In this document: piece after piece, positions 11,499 through 21,907 of the stretch
Layout: the number at the start of each line of letters is the position of its first letter
Numbering within the stretch: the stretch's first letter is position 1
Assembly: GCA_963169105.1 (NCBI GenBank)
Contig: OY720634.1
Span: forward strand, 150,357,584 to 150,421,583
Length of the DNA stretch: 64,000 nt
Direction: 5' to 3'
Source: Ceriagrion tenellum
Taxonomy: Eukaryota; Arthropoda; Insecta; Odonata; Coenagrionidae
Made by a program: the position numbers and the translations under genes
Notes under the pieces: generated by a model
Seen by the model: only the letters and a program-made list of their open reading frames with translations
Databases searched by the model: none
What the model was told of the DNA's origin: nothing

Positions 11499-12527
11499 TA
11501 ATTTATGGAGATGAACCTTAACCTTATTTTTTAATGACCAATACTTTCTCCTGATAACCCAATAAGAATTCTTGCCTATTAAGGAATTAGTGGGTGGCAG
11601 TTTGTCATAAAAATGTATTCACAAAAGTTTAAAAAAATTTAATTAAAATACACCCGACATAAAAATTAACATCATCTTCTTAATTATTCTTGATAATTGT
11701 TGAGTTATAGAAAGTAATGAGTCGCTTAACATTGTTTGGGTTCAGTGCTCACTGACTTAGAAGACACTTAATTTGCTTAGCTGGATAACTTTGGTGATGC
11801 TATGGATCCTGATGATATGGCTAAAATATTTTTGTCACCTCCGAAAGGAGCTCATATTTTTTTCAGTTTTTGCAATAAACGAGAGGATAAAAAATATTCA
11901 AGCTTTAAACATATAGCTTAATGATGATTAAGTCTTTAATTTGAAAATGTTATTAGATTCAGCTATTCCTAACATGTATATTTAAAATCAGCCTGTATTT
12001 TTATGGTCAGATCTGCCCAGTAAATCTCTTGCTTTCTAAAATGAAAAAGTCTTGTTGAGCAATAATACAAGATAGCCCAACATTCCAATATGTTAGTTAC
12101 ATTGTATTACATCACAATTCAAGTCCATACTTGGGATGATTCACCAAATCCACCATCCATGTGAGGGCAATAGTTTAACAATATTGTCATGCCTTAAATT
12201 ATTTTTGGCAAAATGGTGCTGAGTTCTGGGTTGTAGCTGCCCCAATGGGCAAGTGTCAGGGATTTTGAACCAAATTAAACTCATGGTTCTGGAATAGTTC
12301 AGAGTGGGTTTAGTTAAAGTGTTGGTTCATAGAAGTAAAATGAAAGAGGAGCAAATGTTTCTGGAATAAGTGGAAGGATAATATATTTTAATGGAAGCAC
12401 TAAGGAATGAAAAAGAAACTTCTATTTCTGTTCAGACTAGGAATAGTTTCTTTCTTGCTATCTCCCTATGGCTCCAAAATTCATTCTGAGGACTCTTAAA
12501 AGCTTACTTTGATTTTTCAATAAGTCT

Positions 12528-13095
12528 TTTACATCTACGTAATACCCCGTGAGCTGCCGCATGGGCAAGTGGTAGGGGGTGTTAGGTCACCAGCCATGTA
12601 TAGGTGTAAGTTTTTTAGAGATGAATTGGTGACATGAATTATAGGAGTGTATCTAGTGAGCTTAATTTTTATTGTGATCGCTTATTGTTCACAGAAAGAA
12701 TGAGTTCTTGAACCTATCTGTTCAGCAGAGTATCTCTCCTATTGTATCACGTCTGTCAGACCTAGAGATGTAGTGAGGAGTCATGATATCATTCTCTGTG
12801 TCGCTGTGAAAAATATCAGTTCTGCATTAATCAAGCAAGCTAAGCCTAGCGTGTAGCCTCCGAGTCTTTAGGGGCTCCCACCTTAATCCCTCTAAAAGTT
12901 GTGAGACACTATATGTACACTCATAGCAGTTTTTAACAAAGCGTGCTGCTTTCCTTTGTATTTAATTAATTTATTTGGTTAAATCTATTTGTCCATGGTC
13001 CCAAATGCTCGAAGTGTATTTGAGGTGTGGCCTAACCAGAGCAAAGTAGCATCTCTCTTTGACTTTTTCATCCACGGACCTTCCTATTATACAGT
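12528..13095 (-). mobile_element. CR1/Jockey-like LINE, 5'-truncated 3' end
   Basis: The strand-reversed sequence is collinear with 29750-30195 and with 55326-55890. It includes the conserved 3' UTR that ends in a CCCATGCGGCAGCTCACGGG-like segment and the GATGTAG-type tail, and the last coding codons upstream. Similarity stops near 13095, so the copy is truncated at its 5' side, as is usual for LINE insertions. Confidence 0.85.
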
Positions 13096-14637
13096 CTTAC
13101 AGTCTTACACACCCTTTTAGGTCTAGTTTGTGGTTTGGGATGCCAGTGTAGGTATTTCATTGTGATTAATAAGAAGCGAAGGCAACCAAAAGAAACCATC
13201 ACTCTTAATGCAATGAATAGGAGAAAATAATGGCCGAATGAGTAATTGTGAGTAGGTATATTGTGAGTAGGTAAATTGTGAGTTTTACGAGAAAATACTG
13301 TTGGGAATGTCCGACTGCCCATTTGGATCTAATCTCAGGGAATCGAGGACAAATATCCCCTCATGCGCCAGCATAGCAGCAGTGTAGACTATAGGAGTGC
13401 TTATGGCTTACAAACAGAGTAAGGTTGAAAACAGCTGATCAATTGAACTGTAGGATATCTTAACAGTAAACATTATGTCTCAACAATGGATAGTTTACTA
13501 ACCTTTGCAGCAGGAATGTGTAACATCTAGAAACAGTGCAAAATATATTAATTTGTTGGATGGCTGTGATTACAATACTTCAAATGAGTAATAATATTTT
13601 AATCAAACTTAAAGTAATACTCTTGATCAGACCCATTTTTCTTAGTGATCTTAAACTCAGAGGTACTCAATATTCTTAAGTACATCAAATCACCTCCTGT
13701 GTATTTAAGGCTTTTTGTAGTGTTGGTATTCCAGTCAATATTTTCAAGCTAATTTCTCAGGAATTTTTGACTAGCGTATTGAGTGCATCAAGTTAAAGAG
13801 TGGTAGCTCTTCCCTTCCCCTTATTCTCAGCTTGTGTTTGGCAGGTCAGTCTTGATGGGTAATAAACCGACAGCCTTAGGTTTTCCCCTGTGGTCATAAG
13901 ACCATAGACCTGACCTGAGCAGGAAGGAAGTGGTCTCGGCCCAGATACAAATAGTTTCGGGGTACATTGGGAGTAATAGGTGTTGGGGAATGGAGGTCTT
14001 TTCTGAAGCAGGGTTGGACGATGAAGATACCCTAATCACTTGTACTTGTTAATCCAATGTTGGGCTCCCAAGTAAGACGTGGGTGCCCAATAGATTCTGG
14101 ACAGGGCTCTTAAGCAGAAACGCAAGCTTTTACATTCCTTTACCTGCTTGTTCTTTGTCTTTTGTTTTGCTTCAGGTATTTTATGAAGATTATGTCCACA
14201 TCATGATGACCACTGAATTTGCCCTTTTTAGAGGGGCAGATGTGATTGCTTAGGGGCAATCTTGACTGAGGCGGAGTGAGGGTTTGAGGGAGGTGAGGGT
14301 AGGAGGGTGGTGGAGTGGATTATAGATACTGCTTTCCATCTGGGTTCCCAGGCCCATGGCGATTCCCTAAATTCAGCCCCAATTGGGCCTGGAACCATGA
14401 GTGCAAACTGCAAGTCCATCCCTCACTTCCGGTGAACTGAAACTGTTCTTGAGAGTCAATGGTTCCAGGATGTTATATTTCATTCAACGTTTACTTTCAG
14501 TCTGTTAACCTCAGTGTAACTAGACACAAAAGTTTCTTGCCATACCAAGGCTATATTAAATAAGAGAGCTTATAGTTTCAATCAGGAACAATACTATATC
14601 TTGGTTCCAGTTTTGTTTAACATCCCAGCGGAGCGAT

Positions 14638-16044
14638 TATGTAACTGTGAGAGCGATGACCGCAGGTGATAGCTATCATGGCCTCCTGTGACGGTCGGCG
14701 TCATCAAGCGATCATGTAAAGCACCGTGATAGCATGTATGACGGTCATGGGTTTCCTGTAGGTTGGTAGTAATAGAAAATCTGAACAGCCAATGAAAATC
14801 ATCTACACATTCCAAGCAAACAATCGTGGCATGTTGAGCGGCTGAAACAATGTCGGCGGCGCTAGTTAAATCTCGGCGGCTAGTTAAAGTACTCCACATT
14901 AATCATTTTTGTATGTTTAGGAATTAAATATTGTGTTAAATATGTTTTTAACATACCTAACACATCATATTAATTATAGTGGAAGTGAAAATCATGTTGT
15001 TATTGTTATGATTTCGTTTGTAATATAAGGTTACCTATGTCTTGCAAATGCATCGCAGATTTGATATGAATTCAAACCTCTCCGTCGCATTATTAATTTC
15101 ATTGAAAATTACTTCGATGCACAATAAACGGTATTAGTTCTGTTTACGTTATATGTATGAGATGACATGCTGGTTATTCATTACACCTAAGGTACCTAGG
15201 TATTAACATAATGCAAACTTGTATAATTTTTTAAGTTCCTTTCTATATTGGAATTCTTTCGAAATTGTCATATATATGAGCCATCAAATAATTCGCAGAG
15301 TTATTCAAGTGTGCATTTGAAAGTGTTAGTCAAGTGGGCTGTGCAACTGAACAGCAGCTGAAGTTGTATATGTCCACCTACAGTACATTGCCACAGTAGA
15401 GTGCGTAAATTGCATAGGATTATAACAGCCAATTCTAAAACGACCCGAATACTTTATCGTCGCAACTCTTACCGTCATTCACGGTTGTCTTAGCAAACAA
15501 ATATGTAAAGAGTGAAACTAACACATGTCAATAAACCTACCGTCTATTATATGAAGGCGTACATTCATGGCTATCATACAGTCTAGGTAACTCAAGTTAC
15601 AATAATAACAATTGTGTATTGTTAACAATAAACATTCTTTAGAATTAATATTAAATTCGTGTGCAAGAAAAAATTCTATAATGCTTTAAACAGTGAAAAT
15701 ATAATTAAATAATCGAATTTATTTTTTTAAAGGGTTAAGACAATTTATTCTCCTGTAATAAGTAATTTTAGTGCTTTATGAAAGTCATTAATTAACTCAA
15801 AGTTAGTTAATTGGGCATGGACTACTGTAATTAAATTTTTATTCAACATATTCGCACGTATATCCGATACCTTATAACGCATATCACCCCTATCACCATC
15901 AATTTCAAGCGTAATATGCTATGATGGCATAAAGGTGATAAAAAGTGCTGTAATGGATACATAATCGCTGCTATCTCCCTCCGTCATATGTATGAAGTTG
16001 CCCTTGGCAACGACATCGCTCTCACCCTTCTCTCAGTTACATAA
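14638..16044. mobile_element. possible DNA element with interrupted inverted repeats
   Basis: TTATGTAACTGTGAGAGCGA at 14638 is mirrored at 16014-16044 by CATCGCTCTCAC, a 9-nt interruption, then AGTTACATAA. Inside, both ends contain short motifs such as GTCATA and GATAGC in both orientations. This suggests a 1.4-kb inverted-repeat element. No target duplication or transposase frame is apparent, so identity is open. Confidence 0.4.
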
Positions 16045-16834
16045 GGTGTGTATGGAGTGCTTTGGAAGCCCTATTTAAGCCATGACTGAGGCAACTGGCT
16101 TTTAGGGTTGTGCTTTTTGCATTAGGGGCACAGGCTCTCATCATGTTTCTTATAATGAGTTGCACCAGCTAGTTGTACTGTCATTGTGCTAATTAGATTG
16201 TGTTTATTGGCTGTATTCATCTTTTACGTATTAGGCTGAGAGTTTTGTGTCCTGCAATAGACAGTGTAAGCATAGCATGGTGGGAGCCTACAGGGAAGCA
16301 TTGGAGAGAGAGCCTACATGGGTGTGGTGACAGTATTTCTTATACCAGGTGCTGTTCACCCTCAGCTAATGAAGACATGACGTAGCAGTTTGAGAAGCTT
16401 TACATATTATCATTGATAACCACTTAAAAAGAATTCTCTCTTTTGCTTTGCTGATTAAGTTATATATATGTATCCCGTCTTTGAAAATTGCAAAAGCACT
16501 GATTCACCGTAGGCTGAAGGCTCAATTTTTGTATTTAATTTTTTTGATGTATCCAAAACACATTTCGAATAATTGAGAAATATTTGCTAAAAATTTTATT
16601 GAACTACAAGTAAAACCTTATTTTTTAATCAAGTGTAATTGAAATGAAACCAGTTCATTAATGTGTGACTACATTGTACTGATTAATTCCAATTCTAATC
16701 CTTTGCCTACTTCCGCTCACACTTACATATTTGCATAACATGCTTTCATACCAATATAATATGTTTTATGAAATATTTTTATTTTGTTTTTTACCTTTCT
16801 ATGCATTGATGATTGGAAAAATTGCCTTTTTCAG

Positions 16835-16843
16835 ATTCATTGA
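16835..16843 (+). CDS. HBS1L: HBS1-like translational GTPase, terminal coding exon
   Basis: The previous exon ends in phase 0 after GLVTQ. The acceptor TTTTTCAG at 16827-16834 is followed by ATT CAT TGA, giving a protein end of TIAAGLVTQIH. HBS1 proteins in other animals end within a few residues of the TIAAGxVT motif, so a two-residue last exon fits the family length. The sequence downstream is a short 3' UTR with polyadenylation signals, which supports a gene end here. The rival reading, an exon at 14177 after TTGCTTCAG, would add about 25 residues not seen in the family. The visible exons sum to 208 residues plus stop with all junctions in frame. Confidence 0.78.
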   Translation: MH

Positions 16844-17074
16844 CCAGGGCCCACGCCTAGGGTTACCAATTATGACTGAATTGCTTCTTCCAATTATGGC
16901 TGCAGCTTGGAACACCATATCCAATTGTATGAAGAGGATGCGAGGGCAGTTGTAATGGGTTTTTACTCTGCCATGCAATGGATTTCTACTCTCTCAAAAT
17001 GTGTATGGCTGAGGGCTTCTCTTCATTCTTGTGGTTATTTTTTATGAATTAATTTCATGCAACAGATGAAAAAC

Positions 17075-17098
17075 AATAAATATGGTTGAATCAATAAA
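17075..17098 (+). terminator. HBS1 polyadenylation signals
   Basis: Two AATAAA hexamers (17075-17080 and 17093-17098) lie about 235-255 nt after the proposed HBS1 stop, followed by a T-rich stretch from 17101. They set the probable mRNA end near 17110-17120. Confidence 0.7.
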
Positions 17099-17119
17099 TC
17101 CTGTTGTTTTCTTTAACCT

Positions 17120-19936
17120 TTATTTGAACTCATCAATAAAGGTGCTCATGATCTCAAGTGCCTGTGTCAGATAAACTTGCTGTCACTCCTCAATGAAAGT
17201 GGCATGAAGGCTTCTGCTGTGTATAACATGAGTAGGTTCAATGATGAAAGGGCTCCATCTAGTCCATTTCTGTTGTCAATGAACAACAGACAGAAACCCA
17301 CTAGTCAAGCATCCCTTTAATCCTCCAATGGATCGAAGTGATTTCCTGTGATGCAGAATGTTGCTGAAGCCGAGGTATACCTAGTCATATTTGTACAGGG
17401 CACACTAACTACTCCTTGCATGTCTTGGTGTAACATTTTTTTCACGGTGAAAGGTGATTATTGAAGTGTAATTGGGTAATGAACAAAAGTTCTAAGGCAA
17501 TGGTCTGCTGCAATGGAAACACCAGTCACCAAAGTTGGGCATCATTAACACAGTGTGAAATCTAAGAGGTGATAATTCAATTTTGCCGAGTGCAGCAGGC
17601 AAGTGACGCACGGTATGAGCAAAATCACCGCACCTTTGAGGCCTGTTAAATCAAAGGACTTCATTTGGAAGTTCTCAAAATATGTAGCTAATAATGGTTA
17701 TTTACCCCTGGAGGAGCTATTGATTCAACACAAACTGGACGCAACAACAAGCACAATACTGGGCCAGCATTGGTGATTTCCCTTTCATCTATGGGTAACA
17801 CCAGCTAATGAGTATCTTTTCCTCCCCTCATACCTCAAGGTAAACAAAATTACCTTTCATTATCATATCAATCTGGGTCAAGTAAACTAAGTTATGGGGA
17901 CTATTTGTCTTCACTGAACGAACAGGAGATACATTTTAGATAGAACCATTTACCGTAATTTAGATAGAGAACCAACAAGATGAAATTCATAGGTATAGTA
18001 ATTGAAACCTCAAGGAAGAAAAAATGGCCCCATAATGTATCTTCCTTGTCACAAAGCAATGTCAAATTAATTACTAAACTTATGGGCGAAATAAAGTTGT
18101 GTGACGCACGAGTCTCAGGGAAGTGACATCAACTTGGTAAGTATCTTTGACACAGGCAACAGCGGTTGAACTCGGAGGGAACCCCTATCGCAGGTAATCT
18201 GGTCACAGAGAAACCTTGCAAGTTCTCTGAAACAGCAATTCTAGTCAGTAGGCTACCATAGGGGATTTTGGGCAACTTCGCACATTTAATTTCTTCCAAT
18301 TAAAAGAATACCTAGCTTCAATTTTCTAATAGTACCTACATTGAGATGAAGACCATGCTTAGGTGTGTAATAAAACTCACTAGCTACGGTGGTATCAACC
18401 TTTCGATGCCATATCTTTCGCTAGCTGGGAACAACGGGGAATTTCAATAATTAGCAAGGAATAAACAAAAATAGGAGACACGTTATTACTCTCCCAACAA
18501 CAGCGCCATTACTATTCAGTTTCAAAGGAGACTTCATAAAAAGTGCATGATTTTTCAAGAAATCTGAATTATTTCATAAGTAGCTCAGGGCCATTTTCGG
18601 TCAAAAAGTAGTTTTCTTTAGGGCCTTATTCGTTCCTTCAAAGCTAGAGACTCTCATGGAATCCAACACATGGGTAGAGCATGCAATCTATACTATAAAT
18701 TGGGATTCCACGTAAGAAGATGATTCCAATCAAGGGGCGATCTCGTAAACCGAAACCTTTCAACAAGCTCAGGTAAAAATTAAGGGTGCGAGCAAAAATC
18801 AGTTCTTCCAGCTCAACTGCTCATATGCATGGATGTAATAATCGACATCATCGTATGGTAGAGAAGATACATCACTTTCATCGTCCTACGGGAACTTACT
18901 TGGAACCCTGAAAGCTAACAAGATCATTGAGCAACGAGATTTAGCATGGGAGACACAATTTTGCATTTATGATGAGCAAACTGCACACAGTTCTACGTCG
19001 ATTACAGGTCCTGATAACACTGAATGGACAAATAAATAGAAATAACTAAAAATTACACTAGCCACAATCAGACAAATCAAATTCTTTAACTCAGTGGAGA
19101 AAACATAACACACAATCAACCACTTCGTACTTCGCCTCCATTACGCGGGACGTCAACTTTCACATTACGTTCTTCAACTTTTTAAAAGAATGGATGGGTA
19201 GGTGGGGTAGGTAGTGTAGAATGCAAAGCAGTCAACATGGCGAGATTAGGTAGGTTGAGGTGCTTCAATATCTTGTAAAAAACGTGTTTCAATTCACAAG
19301 CGAAGAAATGAACATTATAATGTGCATTTTTTTATTCTATCTGGAGGTGTAGTGATGTGCTTTCTGATTTTTGTGCGTTATGTACAGAATAGTAGTTATC
19401 AGTGGCCAGGGGGTCCTAGAGAAAACTAGTGTTATGCTAAACTTTAGAATTATGCTGAGCATAATGAAATTTTATGTTAATCATAACCTTCCAAGGAATT
19501 AATTCACGTATCCTTCGATTGTATTTTGTAGCTCTGGATCCGTTATCGCCGTTGCGGTTTCTTGTGAATATCCCGTTTACATTTTTATAACCATAATTAA
19601 ACATTAATCATTGATTCCTCCGTTCAAGTCGTTATTGGCTAGTTATTTTTTTTATTTTTTGGTAAATCTAATTTTAACTGTCGTTTAGAATCTATTGCTG
19701 TATGGAGTGAGGTCGCAATTTGGCCGTTTACATTTAGCTGACTTAGTGATGAGGGGTCTTCGAAGCCCTCAACTGAAACAGAATGCTGGAATTGTTTTGA
19801 AAGCGAGCATTTTATGTAATAATGTACTGATTTAAAATATTTGGATTTATTTAGGTTTACGTAGTTGCGGCATTCAGCAATATGTTCTTGAGAGTGATGC
19901 TAATCCTCATGCAACTGGATGAAATGAAATTGGAGT
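17120..19936. other. intergenic region between HBS1 and SOCS genes
   Basis: About 2.8 kb with no open frame of note. The last few hundred bases before 19937 must hold the SOCS promoter or 5' UTR, but I cannot place a start site; an in-frame TGA at 19925 closes the frame upstream of the SOCS Met. A short - strand frame at 17120-17179 is discussed among the findings. Confidence 0.6.
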
Positions 19937-20068
19937 ATGGAGTCACCACCCAGTGGATCAACATGGTTAGAGGCCTTTCCTGCGAGTGATGACAGCGGTT
20001 TGCTGCTGACCAGTGGGTCTGTTTCAAGTAGTAGTGGGGAGGGTTGCCATTGTACTTTGGCAATGGAG
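19937..20068 (+). CDS. SOCS7: SOCS6/7-type protein, first coding exon
   Basis: The ATG at 19937 is the first Met after an in-frame stop at 19925. It opens a 44-residue exon (MESPPSGSTWLEAFPASDDS, then a Ser/Gly-rich stretch ending CHCTLAME). The exon ends in phase 0 at 20068 before GTAAAT and joins the phase-0 exon at 20159 across a 90-bp intron. The segment is Ser-rich and presumably disordered, as in other SOCS6/7 N-termini. Attribution rests on phase and proximity rather than motif, so a different upstream first exon remains possible. Confidence 0.7.
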
Positions 20069-20158
20069 GTAAATGAAAAACATATTCATCATTTTTTTAG
20101 GGTTATCCTCGAATTAGAAGTAATTGAGATTATTTACTGACGATTTTCTCTTTTGCAG

Positions 20159-21907
20159 TTACAAGATAGCGATGACGACGGTAAATCACTATCGCATGAA
20201 GGCTCCCTGGACTACTCGGATGGCATGAGCTGTGAAAACTTCAACACCTTGAAGAAAGGGCCAGGTTGGCCGGAATTTTATTCTTTCGAAAACGGCTGTG
20301 ATGGGAAACTTGTTCCAATCGACCCTCCACCTGAGTTCCAGGACAGCCCTCCTCTCTCCGAAGTTTACCAAACCGTCCCAACCAAGAACATTCTGGTCGG
20401 ACAATGTCGACCGCTCTCTGCCAAGTCCATCTCTAGGGTGAGCCCCGCCTCCGAAAGGCGGTACATCGACAAATTCTCCGGCAAACTAGTCGCCTCCATC
20501 CTGGCCGAAGCTCTCTCCATATCTTGCAAGGTTACCTGGTCCATACACTGCTCTCAAGACTGCCATCCCCTCGAGTGCGAGCTTGGAAAGTTTGGTCAGC
20601 AGAGCGCCAGCAGCCCCAGGCTTTGCTGGACGCCCGAGTTGCCCCTCGTGCCCCGCACCTGCCCCGGCTCTCGCGCATCCCCAGCCTCGCCCCTCTCCCG
20701 TGGCAGGCCCTCGCCCCCGCTCCACCAGCCCAGAAGGTCCGATTCGACCCCCGGCGAGATCGGAGACGTGTACAACGTGCCCTTCGATAGCGACGTCTAC
20801 GCGGTGCCGGTGGACGTCGTGCGACCTTGCGCCGATGCGGCCACGACGAGCCGCAAAGCTTCGTCCTCCTCTGCCCAGCAGACGCTGCAGCAACCGCAGA
20901 GGCCGGGGAGGAGACACCTCAGGAAGCGGAGGCGCCACCCCTCGGCGGCCGGCTCCCGATCGGAGGCGGCGGCAGGCACCACGAGGGGGCGCGGTGCGCC
21001 CTCGGGGGCGAGTCAGCAGCAGCAAGCGGTCACCGCCGCCGTGGCGGAGAGCGGCGGCAAGAGGCACAGCGTCCCACAGTCGACGACGACGTCCGATTCC
21101 CACCCCACCGCCAACGGCGCCTCCTCAGGTCTGGGTGGACGTTGTTGCCCTCCCGCGGGGTCCTCGAGGACGTCTGGGCGAGCCAAGGGCAGTCACCGGG
21201 GGCCCTCGAACGAGGGTCGCTCGTCGGAGCCGATCCACATGACGCTGCAGGAGGTGCGGCAGTACCTCAGGAACTTGTACTCTGGGGGTGGGTGCGGTAG
21301 GGTTCGTGGAAGGGGGGGTGTGGAGGAGGAGGGTGAGGGGGAGGAGGGTGTTGGTAGCAAGGGGGCGAGACAAAAGGGCGGAGGGAGTGCGTCGGCGTCG
21401 CAGTCAACGACGATGGTGGGCAATGGCAAGGCAGCAATGCTGGGGGCAGAGGGATCGAGCAGGGAGACGAGTGGAAGGTCATCGTCCTCTTCTCGGCATG
21501 GAGGGTTCTCCACCAACCTGCGGCAGACATTGTGCTCAATATTCAGATTGAGGAGGGTCCCTGCATCGCCAGGGGGAGGTAGGAGGCATGCCACCACTGC
21601 CCGGCGACCCATTCCCACACCCCCAGAATCTGCTGTCGCTTCCTCCACATTGGAGGACCCTGCAGAGCAGCAGTCTGTGCCATCTTCGGAGGTGCCCCCA
21701 CCACCTCCCCCATTCACGGGCCGGGCCTTGCCTCCTCTACCACCTTCATCAAAGCGGCCTCCTGTGCCTCTCCCTGATGCAACGACACCCCTCTCGCCTC
21801 CACCCACTGAGGAGGGGAACAGGACAGAGGATGGAGTGGCTGGTGATCCTTTGGTTACTGAAGAGCCCAGCATGGATTTTGCTTCAAGTATTGAGAAAGT
21901 CAAAGAT
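20159..21907 (+). CDS. SOCS7: SOCS6/7-type protein, long N-terminal region exon
   Basis: This 1,749-nt exon (residues 45-627 of 836), phase 0 at both ends, follows TTTTGCAG and ends before GTAAGT. It encodes the extended N-terminus that distinguishes SOCS6/7-type proteins from short SOCS proteins. Visible elements are: a paired tyrosine motif VYNVPFDSDVYAVPVDVV near residue 248, a candidate SH2-binding site; basic and Ser-rich tracts; the conserved-looking block PIHMTLQEVRQYLRNLYS near residue 404; NLRQTLCSIFRLRR; and a proline-rich run near 556-583 with PPLPP, a candidate SH3 ligand. It ends SSIEKVKD, directly ahead of the SH2 domain. The exon is far more GC-rich than its surroundings, with CpG-dense sequence from about 20600 to 21400. 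Confidence 0.88.

Larger units (their letters stand above)
8226..16834 (+). other. last HBS1 intron, 8.6 kb
   Basis: The intron separates the body of domain III from a last exon of two residues. It holds a MITE-like remnant (8322-8510), a Tigger-like element (8624-11498), a LINE 3' end (12528-13095) and a possible inverted-repeat element (14638-16044). Elsewhere (11501-12527, 13100-14630, 16050-16830) I see AT-rich sequence without a supported feature. Confidence 0.8.

Noticed and set aside
14177..14254. Alternative last HBS1 exon after TTGCTTCAG
   Set aside because: It would add about 25 residues not found in HBS1 C-termini and lacks a nearby polyadenylation signal; the exon at 16835 fits family length and has the signals.
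20486..21903. Long - strand frames (205 and 236 residues) opposite the SOCS exon
   Set aside because: They are shadows of a GC-rich exon in which stop codons are rare on both strands. They are low-complexity Arg/Gly/Pro sequence, and the + strand frame is tied to the SH2 exons by splice phase.
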